From the NCBI RefSeq assembly GCF_000003605.2, contig NW_003142304.1, positions 872,695-936,694 of the forward strand: a stretch of DNA of 64,000 nucleotides, written 5' to 3'. This DNA comes from Saccoglossus kowalevskii (lineage: Eukaryota; Hemichordata; Enteropneusta; Harrimaniidae). A program made the translations under genes and the position numbers. Below, in pieces: positions 12,400 through 24,054 of the stretch (position 1 is the first letter of the stretch; each line of letters begins with the position of its first letter). The notes beneath the pieces are model-generated. The model ran no database searches and was not told where the DNA came from. It worked only from the letters and a program-made list of their open reading frames with translations.

Positions 12400-12621
12400 C
12401 CAGTTCTCTCTGAACATGTACAATTCGATTGTATCACTTCCATTTCAGATCAGTACTTTCTTTATTACGCATATGACAATCAATTCAGCGATTAGAAAAT
12501 GAAATAAAAATATGGGTTCATCATGAACACGTAATTATTATAGATAACAATCAATTGCAATATAAAGACCCTGGAGCGAAGTAGTTTTCAAAATGTCGTG
12601 TTGTATTGGTAGTCGTGAAAG

Positions 12622-12840
12622 ATGGACGTGGTGAACTTGGTGGTGGTGACAGTGATGACAGTGATTTTAGCTTTTTGTTTTGTAGTTTTATACTTCTTCA
12701 ATGAGAGTTATGAGCATAAAAACCGATGGGCTCAACAAGGACAGTCATATTTTGATTTCCAGAAACCAATGAAAAGATCATGCTTTGACATTGTCAGCTT
12801 TATCAATGGTTCACAGACTTCACTCAGTCTCGATAAATGA
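12622..12840 (+). CDS. Possible small membrane-anchored ORF in block A
   Basis: A 72-codon open frame starts with a strongly hydrophobic segment (VVNLVVVTVMTVILAFCFVV, residues 3-22). A polar tail rich in charged residues follows, giving the topology of a type II anchor like those of the neighbouring sulfotransferases. It lies in a part of block A with no counterpart in block B. No family was recognised. It could be a decayed first exon, a small membrane protein, or chance. A possible donor (CAGGTATG, near 12877) lies beyond the stop codon, which weakens the exon reading. Confidence 0.2.
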   Translation: MDVVNLVVVTVMTVILAFCFVVLYFFNESYEHKNRWAQQGQSYFDFQKPMKRSCFDIVSFINGSQTSLSLDK

Positions 12841-14547
12841 AACTTCCAGCTGATTCCAGTTGAATCTCCCTTAGTTCAGGTATGTCCAATAATTCTATCT
12901 AGTAATGAGGTGTTCATCAAATGACACTTGACTTAATCTCATGTTCATTATTCCCTTTTACAAATTCGGTTTGTACTGCAGATAAGTCGAATAACATGTA
13001 TAACCTACGATATATGCCAAACGGTGTTTTAAATTAAAGGTATGAGCTCTTCTTGTCTAGTTCAATATGTCAGAATCCGTTCTTTGCATTCAATACGCTG
13101 AACCCCTAGCTTTGCTTAATTAATGTTGTATATTATCAATGATTTGTGATTCCCATTTTGCCTATCCCGAGTAAAATTACTAAACTACATACTAATTCTT
13201 GATTGTTCATACACGTATACGCCTGGATGGGGTGCTCTACTCTAATTGACTTTATGTCATCTTTGCTGTCTGAAAGGGGATATGATAACTTTGACTTTCA
13301 ATAAATTACCAAGTTTGTATCCGGCTGGACTAGTCGGATCTGTTGACCAGCAATGAAGCTCCATCTGTTTTTTCATTTGTTAATTTTAGCTTTGGTGCTT
13401 CCCTGAGACATCGTTGTTGTCATATTGTACTTAATACTTGCCTGTATCTGTGGACTCGTATTTCATCAGGTCTCCGAAATCTTTCACTGAGATAACATTA
13501 CATGTTTCTCTCAGTTCTAATTGAATTTCACTGGCTTGTCGTAAATAATCTAAAGCTAATGTAGTACCGCATAGTTACCGTGGCGTTTTGTGGTATAGTA
13601 TATGCATAAAGTCTATAGTATGCGTGTATTTATGACTGAGCATATTATAGGCCACAATGTACAGTATCTATCCAGCTTTCAGTGATTGAGACTTGATGTG
13701 GTCATACTAACATTTCAATTACAATAGTGGCATGCGCGAGTATGTATAGTTTTGCACACATACAGTACGACGGCAATTTCTCCGTGGCATTGACCGATCA
13801 ACTACTGATTGAGCTAATTCATAAACCTTATTTTTTCGTTTGAGGGCGCACTCCAGATTCGGAGTTCTGAGGTTCTGGGTTCTGAGGTTCTGAGTTCAAT
13901 TCTACCGTCACGTGATATATTTTCTGAGCATGCCTGATAGTTTCAAATCATGGCAGACATTTTTCTGGAGAGTTTCTTGCCACTTAACTCGAAACGCAAG
14001 CATACCATGATATATGTTCTCTGAATATCACACAGACAAATATCTTGACCATTTTTCCATCTCTGCAGATATTTTCCAACAAGAATCGCCACTCCATTTA
14101 ACGCGTATTATCCCGATACAATCGCCTGTCCCTTTAGTTAGACACGATATAATGTACGACCACATTCTGGCGTTCGTTGGCCTGCAATTGCAAGCCCGTG
14201 AAAACCTCCACACAATACACCTAGCTCTGCCCTGTAATACAGATACATAATACCAGCTTATGGTCTATTATCTATCCAAAACATAAAACGTGGGTGTGAT
14301 TAACCAGGCGTGTGTCAGCTGTAAGTGAAATAATGAATTCATTACAATCACAATTATTTTACAAAGTGTAAGTGTCGAATTATTAACTGCGATTTGTATA
14401 TTTGTTTCTCTTATGATTTATGCAGAATTTGTTATTCGTGTATACATGGGATGAGATTTGTGCCAAAAGTATAATTTTTATATACATTTTTATTCAATCT
14501 TTGCACAATTTTGTCATTAAAGTAGTGTTCATGCTACACGACCTTAT

Positions 14548-14895
14548 TTGACCTTTACACTTTTTTATCGTTATGTTACTATTTTTATTTAATTTTTACA
14601 CTATTTTATCGTTATGTTACTATTTTTATTTAATTTTTACACCATTTTGTCATGTTATAATTTTTATTTTTACACTATTTTATCTTTTATGCTATCATTT
14701 TAACTTAACACCATGTTATCATTATATTATCATTTTTTCAATGTTTACACAATTTATCATTATATTAGCATTTTCATTTACATGTTACACCATTTTCTGA
14801 TTATGCTATCATTTTATTATTATATTAACATTTTTTCAATGTTTACCCCATTTATTATTATATTAGCATTTTAATTTATCTTTACACCATTTTTT
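14548..14895 (+). repeat. AT-rich minisatellite, expanded in block A
   Basis: Degenerate tandem units of about 45-50 bp built on TTTACACTATTTTATCGTTA and TGTTACTATTTTTATTTAA. The first two units are nearly identical, later ones diverged. Two to three further units lie at 15180-15290 after a non-repetitive 280 bp interruption. The equivalent place in block B (about 21020-21165) has only two or three poor units, so the array grew after, or shrank following, the block duplication. Confidence 0.75.
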
Positions 14896-15710
14896 GTAAA
14901 ACACAGTTTATTGCAAACTATAAAAAAGACTGTAAGAGGCGGCCCCTTCGTTCGGTGGATACCAAGGTCACGCAGGGTCGTGTCATACAAGAACAAATAT
15001 TTCCTACAAGAGCCGAAATGTAGGTGTGGCCATGAAAATGAAAATGCCAAATAAATGATTGGCTAAACAATGTTGACCAAAGGAAAAACTCCCTTGTTGA
15101 CAAAGGTCAAATGTGACTGAAATCGAGGGTCATGTAGCTCAGTCATTTACAAAAATAGAATTGACGATCCACAAATCTCCGCATAATTATATTAGCATTT
15201 TTATTTAATCTTCACAGCATTTATCGTTATTGTAGCATTTTATTTAATCTTCACAGCATTTATCGTTATAGTAGCATTTTTATTTATTTTTTAACAGTTC
15301 GCCACAAAAATGATGAAAAACGAAACCTGTTTTACTAATGACGGAGGGATGGAAATAGTGTACATTTGTGAGAATAAAGTGCATTCTAGCTGTAAAATAG
15401 CATATTTGTGTCGGGATATTATTGAATTTTTCGTATAGTTTCATCTATTTGTGAATACAAAACTTCTAACATAATGAATTAGAATGTTTTAGCACTGATC
15501 TCACCTCATACGTGTATGCCCCATTTAGTGTTTACTGTTATGTCATGTATTCTCAGAGAATGGTGTTTTACACATAATTTTTTTTTTTAATTCTTAGATA
15601 ATATAGGAAATATTTTGAGTTATTAGCGTATATTTTACCACTCAGCTAGTTTGGAGATTTGAGAATTACATGTGTTGTAGTTGCATTTCCACTGGCGGTA
15701 AGTGTTTCGG

Positions 15711-15756
15711 GTCAGCTGGGCATTTATTTTATTATTACGTGTGCGCCAGCTGACTG
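15711..15756. repeat. Short inverted repeat GTCAGCTGG ... CCAGCTGAC
   Basis: Nine-base arms flank a segment reading TTTATTTTATTATTACG. The interior and right arm also occur at 6545-6590. The block B counterpart (about 22381) keeps only a GGCAGCTGA, so this is a small insertion or hairpin specific to block A. Confidence 0.5.
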
Positions 15757-16690
15757 GAAATACGTAGCCAATACTCGGCAAATCCGGCTACCGAAAAACT
15801 TCAATTATTGCATGTTTCATAGTAGTTCATTTTTACTAGACAAGTACATTGTTCTTGATGATTATTAACATATATTTTCTTTTACAAATGATTGCAGCTT
15901 GTATCTATGTAAAACTACATTTTATATAATTTGTTACATTCATGTCACAAATAGCAAACAACTTTGTTGTAATCTCCCAGAAAATAGATTTCATACTAAT
16001 TAATACAGCCTTGGTATGCTTATAAATTAATAGATATTTTATTTGAGAACAAACATTGGATAGTCTTCAAGATATTTTATAAAGTGCCAATAGAATAAAT
16101 GTTGGATTGAGGTTGTGCACCATCTACTCAAACTCCTTTGCTTGAGGGCGTTCAGTCAACGAGTCAATTACCCTCATATATCATGTAAGTCAGGTTGAAA
16201 AATGTTGGTAAGGTGGGTTGAGGTTGTGTTATTAAGTTTATTGAATGTTTTTATGATTTTTAAAAAGTTGAGTTATACAAACTGGATAAACCAAGAGAAC
16301 TAGAACAGAGTTTACTCATGCCATACCAGAAAACAAACTCAAATTATTTTAAGAAGACAAGGATGATTTTAAAAAGGGTGAAATTCGATCCTGGAATTAC
16401 AAATATTGGTAATTCTTTCGCATTAATCTAAAAATAAACACCAACTTTCAGATCAATGTTTTAAAGGCAGAACCAGCCTAGAACCATAATCTTTATTTCT
16501 CTCCCTCTTTAGCCGAGGTGGTCTAGAAAGTCTGGCGGAACCTCGCTTAGAAGAAACATCATATTGGTTTTTCCAGAAATGTCATGTACCCGTAAAACCC
16601 CCTGAGCTTGTGTCTTCTCATACCAAGGGTGAACTAATTGCCTCTAGCATAATCTAAACTGGTCAAACGTTTTCCTTTAGCATATTATTC

Positions 16691-18154
16691 GTTCACATAT
16701 ATTCCTTGAGCTACTAGTAGCTTCACGATAATTGGCTTTCGTGATAAGTGGCTTTAGCAGTGAATAGAATAGCTTCTGCTGTCACTGGTTCTTTCATAGG
16801 AGTTGAGAATTAATATTTTACGTGTCATGAAAAACTGTTGTTAAAATAGGAATACCATTCTCAGGAGCTGTTAATTTGTCTTTATATGTGCAGTTGTTCT
16901 GGCAGGAGTTCCTAAATACAACCCATGCTCTGATATTGCCCCCCCCCCCTATTTTCTTACTTCGACCAATAAACATTTGACTATTTATAGAATGTGTTTT
17001 GCATCATGTGATTGTGTTATACTGCTTAGTGACTTGCTATAAACAATGCTCTCATTGGTGTTGGAGAAGGAGAGTTGAATATTGTTTATTGAAAATAATA
17101 ATATAGATAAGAAATTATAGTATGAAACAAATGTATTCCTCATTCTCAGCTATGAGATAAATAAGCATAAGCATGAATTGCAATACAACAAATTAAAATT
17201 TAAAGAAATTGCAATATAAAATATTCCATCAGTGACACTTCAGTGCTCTGAATGTTCCGATGACATTTGCTTGAATCTGTAAACAATGAAAGATGTAGAT
17301 TAGATACGAAAATGTGATGATTTTTTTTGATAAATTGAAAAGGTAAGCCGTCCCAGTTTGATTGGAACATTCACAGCTATGACAGTGCGCCTATAGCGAT
17401 AATTAATAGATATACATAAGTATTGTCATGAGCAGAATTTCGAGTCGTATGCCAAATGAATCAGTTAAATAGCAATATTGCATGATTATTTGGATACAGT
17501 GTAGAGTTATTGCAAAGAATTTGTTATTAGAAAATCACCTCCCAACTCTTCACGATTCGGTAAACTGAGTTGGATAGTTATATACACGTTTAGTTTTATA
17601 TCAAGTTTCTGATGAGGAAAATTGCTTCTATCCCTGGTGAATGACCGGTCTGACACACATAGGCTTGTGTCTAGTTCACAAAACTGTCATGTAATTTGAA
17701 ATGCTTAAAACAGATTCTGTAATTTTCTAAACCTGCTAGATGAATCAAGCGAAATGCAATTACAGGCAAAACAAAATGAAAATCTATATTGCATCTAAAT
17801 AAATGTGACAGATACTATAAATCCGTTAATGTTGAGCATGCAAATAAATTGTTTATTAATTAATTATAGATTATTAATGAGATGCATTTAAATATTAATA
17901 CGTTAACATGCATGATATAGATTCAATGAGATATGCAATGAGATGCATAAATGATACACACTAAATGAGAAATGAAAAGTCGAGAAATATGTATAAGCTG
18001 CTTTATAGGTAGCTATAATGAATGAATGTCGTTTTAATGCCAACAACCTGTGAAGATAAACACTGGCAGGAAAAACGTATGAAGGAAAATAATCGTTTTA
18101 TTGCTGTTGCACAGTGAATCATATAAATTACCACACGAACGCAATATAAATTAA
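16691..18154. other. Gene-free stretch after block A
   Basis: By analogy with block B, a sulfotransferase exon would be expected within about 400 bp of the block end. I looked for its motifs (HLPK loop, WFREP, KKTHCG, FIGLTED) in all frames and saw none. The stretch is AT-rich, with an ATGCAT-rich patch near 17830-17960. Confidence 0.5.
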
Positions 18155-18465
18155 ATTAAAGCAATTATTTTGGGGTGGAATACTGTGAGAAATCCCTGCA
18201 GTACATGACTTAAAGTAATAGTTTGCCGCCTTTTTGAAATGTATGGAGTTTTTAATCACGTGAACAGTGGCCGGGCATTGCCAGACATATCCGTCTGGTG
18301 ATTAAGCTTCAGAGGGTGTAAAACGGGCATTCCACCGTCTGTTGAACATGGCAAGATTGGAAGACATTTCCGCAGTTCATCATGACTTAAAGTAACTATC
18401 TGGTGCTTAAGCCTCAAAGGGGAAAACGGACTTCTCCATTTGGTTGAAATGTTTTGACCTTTATT
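18155..18465 (+). repeat. Dispersed repeat, inverted partner of 1032-1371
   Basis: About 300 bp reverse-complement similarity to 1032-1371. It lies just upstream of block B and contains two related sub-segments with the string CATGACTTAAAGTAA. Non-coding; class unknown. Confidence 0.75.
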
Positions 18466-20242
18466 TTTGGTGACCAGTGTTTTTAGTGAAATATACACAT
18501 TGTCTAAAACATTCACTATTATATGTGTTTATAGGTAACTTCTCTCTGAACATGTACATTTTGATTGTATCACTATCTCAGATCAGTACTTAATAGTAAA
18601 TTAATGGCATTTTATTTATTACACATACGACAATCAATTCAATAATTGAGAAAATGAAATAAAAGTATGGGTTCATCAAATACTCTTTAACTTGACTTTC
18701 AATAAACTACCATAATTGACGTCTCAGGTCATCTGTATGGCTCTGTTGTCTTGCTTTGATATGCTCCATTTACTACCTCAGCTATTCTCATTTGTTATGC
18801 TTGTCATTTTAACTTTGGTAAATCCCTAAGACATCGTTGTTGACATATTGTACTTAATAAGTGTTCTGCCTGTACCTGTGAACTCGTATTTCATCAGGTC
18901 TCCAAGATCTTTCACTGAGATAATATTACATATTTGTCTCACTGGCTTGCATTAAAGAGCATTGTGGCTTGAAAGGGGGCTTTCAGTCATTCTGTTGACT
19001 TGTTCATCTCCAATGACACTGAATATATTTGTACAAAGTAATCCTCCTAGCTAATAATCCTGTCTTCAGCTATACTGTTTCTTATGTTTTATTTTTCTTT
19101 GCATATACTTCGATGCAAAATGGTTCATTTTCTTGCAGTTGAGACATTTATCCTTAAGATTATATTATGCCGATTGCTGCACTCCAGTTGGCTTCTTACG
19201 TGACCTAGTAATTTCACTTTACTTAATTTCACGTACAACTGTTGAACTTTCTATTTCTCAAATACTTTTGGTAATTCAGATAACTGATGACCGATATATC
19301 TGAATGCTTTTCTCTACGTCTAGATCCGCTGCTTCTAACAGTCTCTGTCACTCACTCTGTCAGTCATGATTCCCTGATACCACAAATTAATCTATCCCAA
19401 ATGAGGGATTACTCTAATTTAGCGAAATTATAGGTTGCAGCAATGCTCTTCAAATCAGTAATGTATTTGTAAAGCGATCAGTTGTGTACTCGCAGCCCCT
19501 ACTCCCACCATAGTGACTTCGCGTTGTGTATTGACAAACCCCCACCAAATTATTGTAGCAGCTGCATTTAGCTTGACACCTACCACAAATATCATGCCAT
19601 TAGAATAATATACTTTCTCACGCGCCATATTATTTTCCCGCTCCACTCAAAACATACTGTAGCGAGATACATCAACAATAGTTATATTTGGAAGCTATAA
19701 TTTGAATATTCATCAACCGCCAGAAGGCAATGGCCAATCAATGTTTTTATTTAGAACGAGAGTACTGATCGTCTGCTTCTGCTGGTAGATAGGCTTTCTT
19801 CCTCTAATGCTTTTTTTGTGGTAACCACAGCACGAGGTTTTACGACGATGATACTATATGGGTAAAGTGGAAATGTCTATAGCATGAGCGTATGTATAAC
19901 GATAGATTATTTTTCGGAAACATCGGTTCAAAAAGCTAACTGACATAAGCAATAATTGGTAGCTTCTGTTTTAACTATACCAAAATTTATTCCAGCATTC
20001 ATGGGCAGATTTTTGGCTGCAATGTACAGTATTTATCTAGCTTTCTGTGATTGAGACTCTAATTGTCATTATAATAGGTATGTATGTGGTACTATAATAG
20101 TTCGCAAAGTTGCATAGCGAGTATTCAAGCATTTTTATTTGAGTCAGGCATTACCAGGACAGACATTCAGAGTGACTACAGTACAGTAGGTATCGACCAG
20201 TAGATGTTCATTTGTGGAAAATCACCCTGCATTGTCTCATAG

Positions 20243-20300
20243 TTACTGGGTTGTGGTTTTGTGTTATCACTGGGTTGTGGTTTTGTGTTGTCACTGTTGT
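20243..20300 (+). repeat. 24 bp tandem repeat, about 2.3 copies
   Basis: The unit CACTGGGTTGTGGTTTTGTG is repeated directly with a T/G change. It is absent from the matching place in block A. Confidence 0.75.
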
Positions 20301-21219
20301 GTACACTTAGATGCCAATTACAGCCATTTCCCCTATGGCATCGACTGATCAACTGCTCGCGCTCATCGGGAAATAAAAAAAAGACAGTATCGAGAAAGTT
20401 GCAAATCATAACATACGTTTTCTAAGGGTGTTTTGAAGAGGAGACGTTACTAGACATGCGTGTATTCTATGACATATGTGCTCTGAATATCACACAATAA
20501 GTATTGAATTCTGGTTTACTCAAACTCAGATATTTCCTCGTCCCTGCAGTTTAAGCGAACATCTCCCTCCCATTGGCGTGTATTATCCGGATAGAATCGC
20601 CTGTTCCCTTGGTCACACACTATAATGTACGACCGCTTTCAGGCGTCCGTACATTATATATCCACAAACGATGTTTTGGAATTCTGGGAAGTTTTAATTA
20701 TAAAACAATAAGTGTGAGTTGTAAGTGTTGAAAGTGACATGATAATCGTTGGCCTGTAATTGCTAGCCCGCGCAAACCTCCGCAAAATATACCCAGCTCT
20801 GCTGTACAATGTGAACACGTCATACCAGCTTATGATCTATTTTCGACACATAACATAAAACGTAGCAACATAGGGATGATTTATTAACCAGATGTGCTTC
20901 AGCTGTATGTACAGTTAGTGAAATATTGAACTCAGTACAATCACAATTATTGATACATAGTGTAAGTGTAGACTATTAACTGCGATGTGTTTATTTGTTT
21001 CTCTTATGATTTATTTGTTATTCATTTTTATTTAATCATTGCATAATTTTGTCAATATGTTATTATTTTTATTTAATATTCACACCATGTTATTATTTAC
21101 TATTGTTATACAAGATTTAAACCATTCTGTCATGTTATCATTTTTTACAACATTTTATTAGAGGACGCTGTGCTACTGCGACCAGAGCTTTTTACAGCTG
21201 TTGTTTTTTATGACTTTGC

Positions 21220-21640
21220 TTGTTCCAGCTTTTCCATGCGAGAGGGGCCAACGAGAAAACCAATATGGCGGAAATTGTGTATAACCGTGGGGAACTCCTG
21301 TCGCTGTCGGGTGTTTACAAGGATTCAGGTACAATGCGTGACATGCCAGCAGACATTCGAGGATCTTTAAGGAAACGTAATAGACGGGTAGGGATCCGTG
21401 CAAGGTATCGGAGGAGGGGATCGCGTGTCGTTGTTCCGACAATTGAGTGTGATAACGTTCGTAGTCTTCGAAAAAAGATCGACGAATTATATGCTCTGGT
21501 TCGCTGGAATGAGGTTTATCGGAACTCTTCTATTATAAGCCAATCTGGGCAGGACTCCGGAAGACGTACCTATACTTTATGCTCACTTAACTGCTGACTT
21601 CGAAACCTCAGTCAACAATTCCACAGACACAGTATAAATT
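21220..21640 (+). mobile_element. 5' fragment of a LINE (endonuclease start)
   Basis: An open frame beginning around 21265 (MAEIVYNRGELLSLSG) runs through an Arg-rich stretch. It reaches NVRSLRKKIDELYALVRWNE and YRNSSII, the opening strand of APE-type LINE endonucleases. The reading then shifts frame: LGRTPEDVPILYAHL continues the family pattern in another frame. Similarity stops by about 21640. The fragment is absent from block A, so it arrived after the duplication, or block A lost it. It is non-functional. Confidence 0.65.
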
Positions 21641-22695
21641 CCACAACATCACAGAAGATATTCGTCTGTTGGCTGAATTGTTTTCGTAAAATAGGGAACG
21701 CCATCGACACTTTTTGATTTGATTGTTTTGTATAGCTTATCTATTTGTGAATACAAAACTCGTTTGCAAACCCGCAACGAATTTATGTAATGAATGACAG
21801 TGACGAGATTCTCCTGCAAACATTTTAAAAATTTACTAGGAGCTCGAAAAATTATGTTTATTCCACTACATTTTCAGGACTGTTGGATGATAATAACCTT
21901 CGATAGATGAGCCTGATTTGCGTTCCCTGGTTTCACACAAGTCCAAGTCGGTCGTAAAAAGGCGTTTATTTACTTCTTCTGCTGTTACTAGAGAAACAGA
22001 AACATCAACTCAGTTCTTTTCTAACTTTTCAAACTTTGCGTGGTGGATCTACGGCGCGAGGTTGTTCTCGAGGAAGATGAAAGACACTATTGAACACGAA
22101 TAATCAGTTTCAGTACGGTTCCTAGAATCGTGCTGTCAAGAAACATAATGAATTTAGATGAATTTAGATATGTTGGCACTGAATTCACCCCATACGTGTA
22201 TGGCCCTTAGTGTTTACTGTTATGTTATTCTCAGAGAGGATTTACACATTTGGGACTTTTTGAATTATCATTTTATTGTATACATTTATAAAATGTAGTG
22301 TATATTTGACTACTCAGCAAGTTTGGGGATTTGAGGATTACATATGTGGAGGTTGCATCACCACTCACGGTTAGTGTTTCGGGGCAGCTGAACCATTACA
22401 GTTTTTCATGTACTAAAAATCGTGCCTGAGGGCGCTCAGTCAATCACCCACAATTTATCGCTATAAGTCAGGTTGAAAAAATGTGTGGCAAGTGCAGTGA
22501 GTTGTAAGTGGGTTGTTTAGATTATAGTATTAAATTTAACAATTGTGTTTATGAATTTTATAAAATTAAGTAATACAAACTGGATACACCAAGTTAAGAT
22601 TATGATATTTCGAAAACATTGAATCCGACGAGAACTAGAACAGAGTTTGCTCATGACATACCAGAAAACACATTCAAATTATTTAAGCAGACAAT

Positions 22696-23369
22696 TGTGA
22701 TGAAATTGTTTTTGCATATCTGTTGATCGACTTAATTAGTTGATTACGAGTGAATGGCTGTGTTATGTCTGGCATCGTTTAGGCCATGTGAGGTTCCGGA
22801 CGGAACTCGACTCGAGTGATTTGGAACTAATTACGAGATAACTGTCGCTATTCAGACTACTATTTCTGACAGTTGGTATTCGTAGTTATTAATGTAGTGA
22901 ACGATTAATCAAAAGATATGACGTGTTCAGTACTTAGTGTGATTGGCTTTATGATTTAAGGTTACGCCCGAAAGTCTTTTTACTGCTTTGTAATTGGTTA
23001 AGGTTTTGAAAATGAATAAAGTTGTTTTAGTTGGTCTTGGCGAGTACACCAGGAGAGACGCAGTCCTGGAGAGTCTTGGGGCGAGTCTTGAGGCAGTCCT
23101 AGAGAGAGTCTTGATACAGTCTTGGGCTAGTCTTAGGTCAGCCTTGTGATAGTCTTGGGGACTTTTCCCCAGGGCGCTGTGTCTTATAGAGTGCTCGACT
23201 GACCGACTAAGACGAGAGTTGAAACGTATTTTGTTGTGTGCGTTTATTGGACTGTAAAGTTAGAGTGACCTTCCCGATCCCGCACCTCAAGGGGACGTGA
23301 CATAGAGACGAGACGAGATTCCCCCTGGCACATGTGGAGAACCCCAGAGGAGAAGATATTCCCCCTGAT
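22696..23369. mobile_element. LTR-like insertion (possible solo LTR) in block B
   Basis: A 674 bp insertion is flanked by the direct 5 bp repeat ACAAT (22691-22695 and 23370-23374). Block A keeps the unoccupied form of the site (GACAAGGATGATTTT near 16358). A 5 bp duplication, a non-coding body and an AATAAA at about 23011 suit a solo LTR. The ends read TG...AT rather than TG...CA, so the family is not assigned. It is younger than the block duplication. It is a fossil with no coding parts. Confidence 0.6.
23035..23165 (+). repeat. AGTCTTG-type minisatellite inside the LTR-like insertion
   Basis: Roughly eight degenerate units of 12-18 bp centred on AGTCTTGGG or AGTCCTGG, all in the same orientation. 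Confidence 0.75.
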
Positions 23370-24054
23370 ACAATGATGACTTTCAATAGGGTGAAAATCC
23401 AGGAACTATTGGTAATTCTCTCGAATTAATCCAAATATAAACACCAACTGTCAAATTAATGCTTTAAAGGAAACCCCAGCCAAGCACCATAATCTTTTTT
23501 CCCTACCTCTCTTAGACTAGCCGAGATGGTTTAGAAAATGAAACAAGGTGCTGACTTACTGGCGGAACTTCATCGACAACTTAAAAACAACATATTGGTT
23601 TTATCAGGAATGTCATGTACCTCTGAAACCACTTGAGCGTGGGTCTTCTCATACCAAGGGTAAACTGATTGTCTCTACCATCATCTCAACTGGTCAAATG
23701 TGTTCCTTGGAGGTTCCTTGTTCTAAATCAATTCCCATGTTGTTTGACTGAAGTAGTAGCATTTACATACTATGCCCCCAAACGCTTTTATAATGAAACA
23801 TGAAATGATGTTCATGATTTGAGGTTTCACAAATCGCCTTTGTTTACGATATTTACAATATCTCCAATGATATAAATAGAGGGTTTTTGTTTTCGTATTG
23901 TATTTCAGAAAATTGAACATACTGGGTGGATTATTTCTGTCGCCAATCAATGTCACATTGTCATTATCATAGAAGCCATACATATACGCTTGAACAAACA
24001 AGATGTTCAAATGTTCATTAGGTATTTTATTTTCTTTGCAGAAATCGCTGAACC

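Larger units (their letters stand above)
12400..16690 (+). repeat. Duplicated flanking block A
   Basis: This block matches block B (18540-23760) in order and direction, with many insertions. Paired landmarks include CTCTGAACATGTACA (about 12408 and 18544) and the ACTCGTATTTCATCAGGTCT region (13460 and 18880). Others are the hairpin-flanked CGTACATTAT/GTACGACC region (14140 and 20620), CATACGTGTATG (15507 and 22192) and TTCTCATACCAAGGGT (16616 and 23647). Block B runs into sulfotransferase copy 2 about 300 bp after its end; block A does not run into a recognisable gene. The divergence implies an old duplication. Confidence 0.8.
18540..23760 (+). repeat. Duplicated flanking block B
   Basis: Direct, diverged copy of block A (12400-16690), ending about 300 bp before sulfotransferase copy 2. 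It is longer than block A because it gained a LINE fragment (21165-21640), a stretch at about 21765-22137 and an LTR-like element (22696-23369). It lacks the 0.75 kb segment of block A that holds the 12622 ORF. A small hairpin (TATAATGTACG / CGTACATTATA) lies at 20620-20660. Confidence 0.8.

Noticed and set aside
14895-15180. Segment with GTAGCTCAGTC, considered as a tRNA-derived SINE
   Set aside because: The A-box-like string has no matching B box at the right distance and no tRNA fold was apparent.
16691-18154. Search for a decayed third sulfotransferase after block A
   Set aside because: None of the conserved motifs was found in any frame, so no relic can be claimed.
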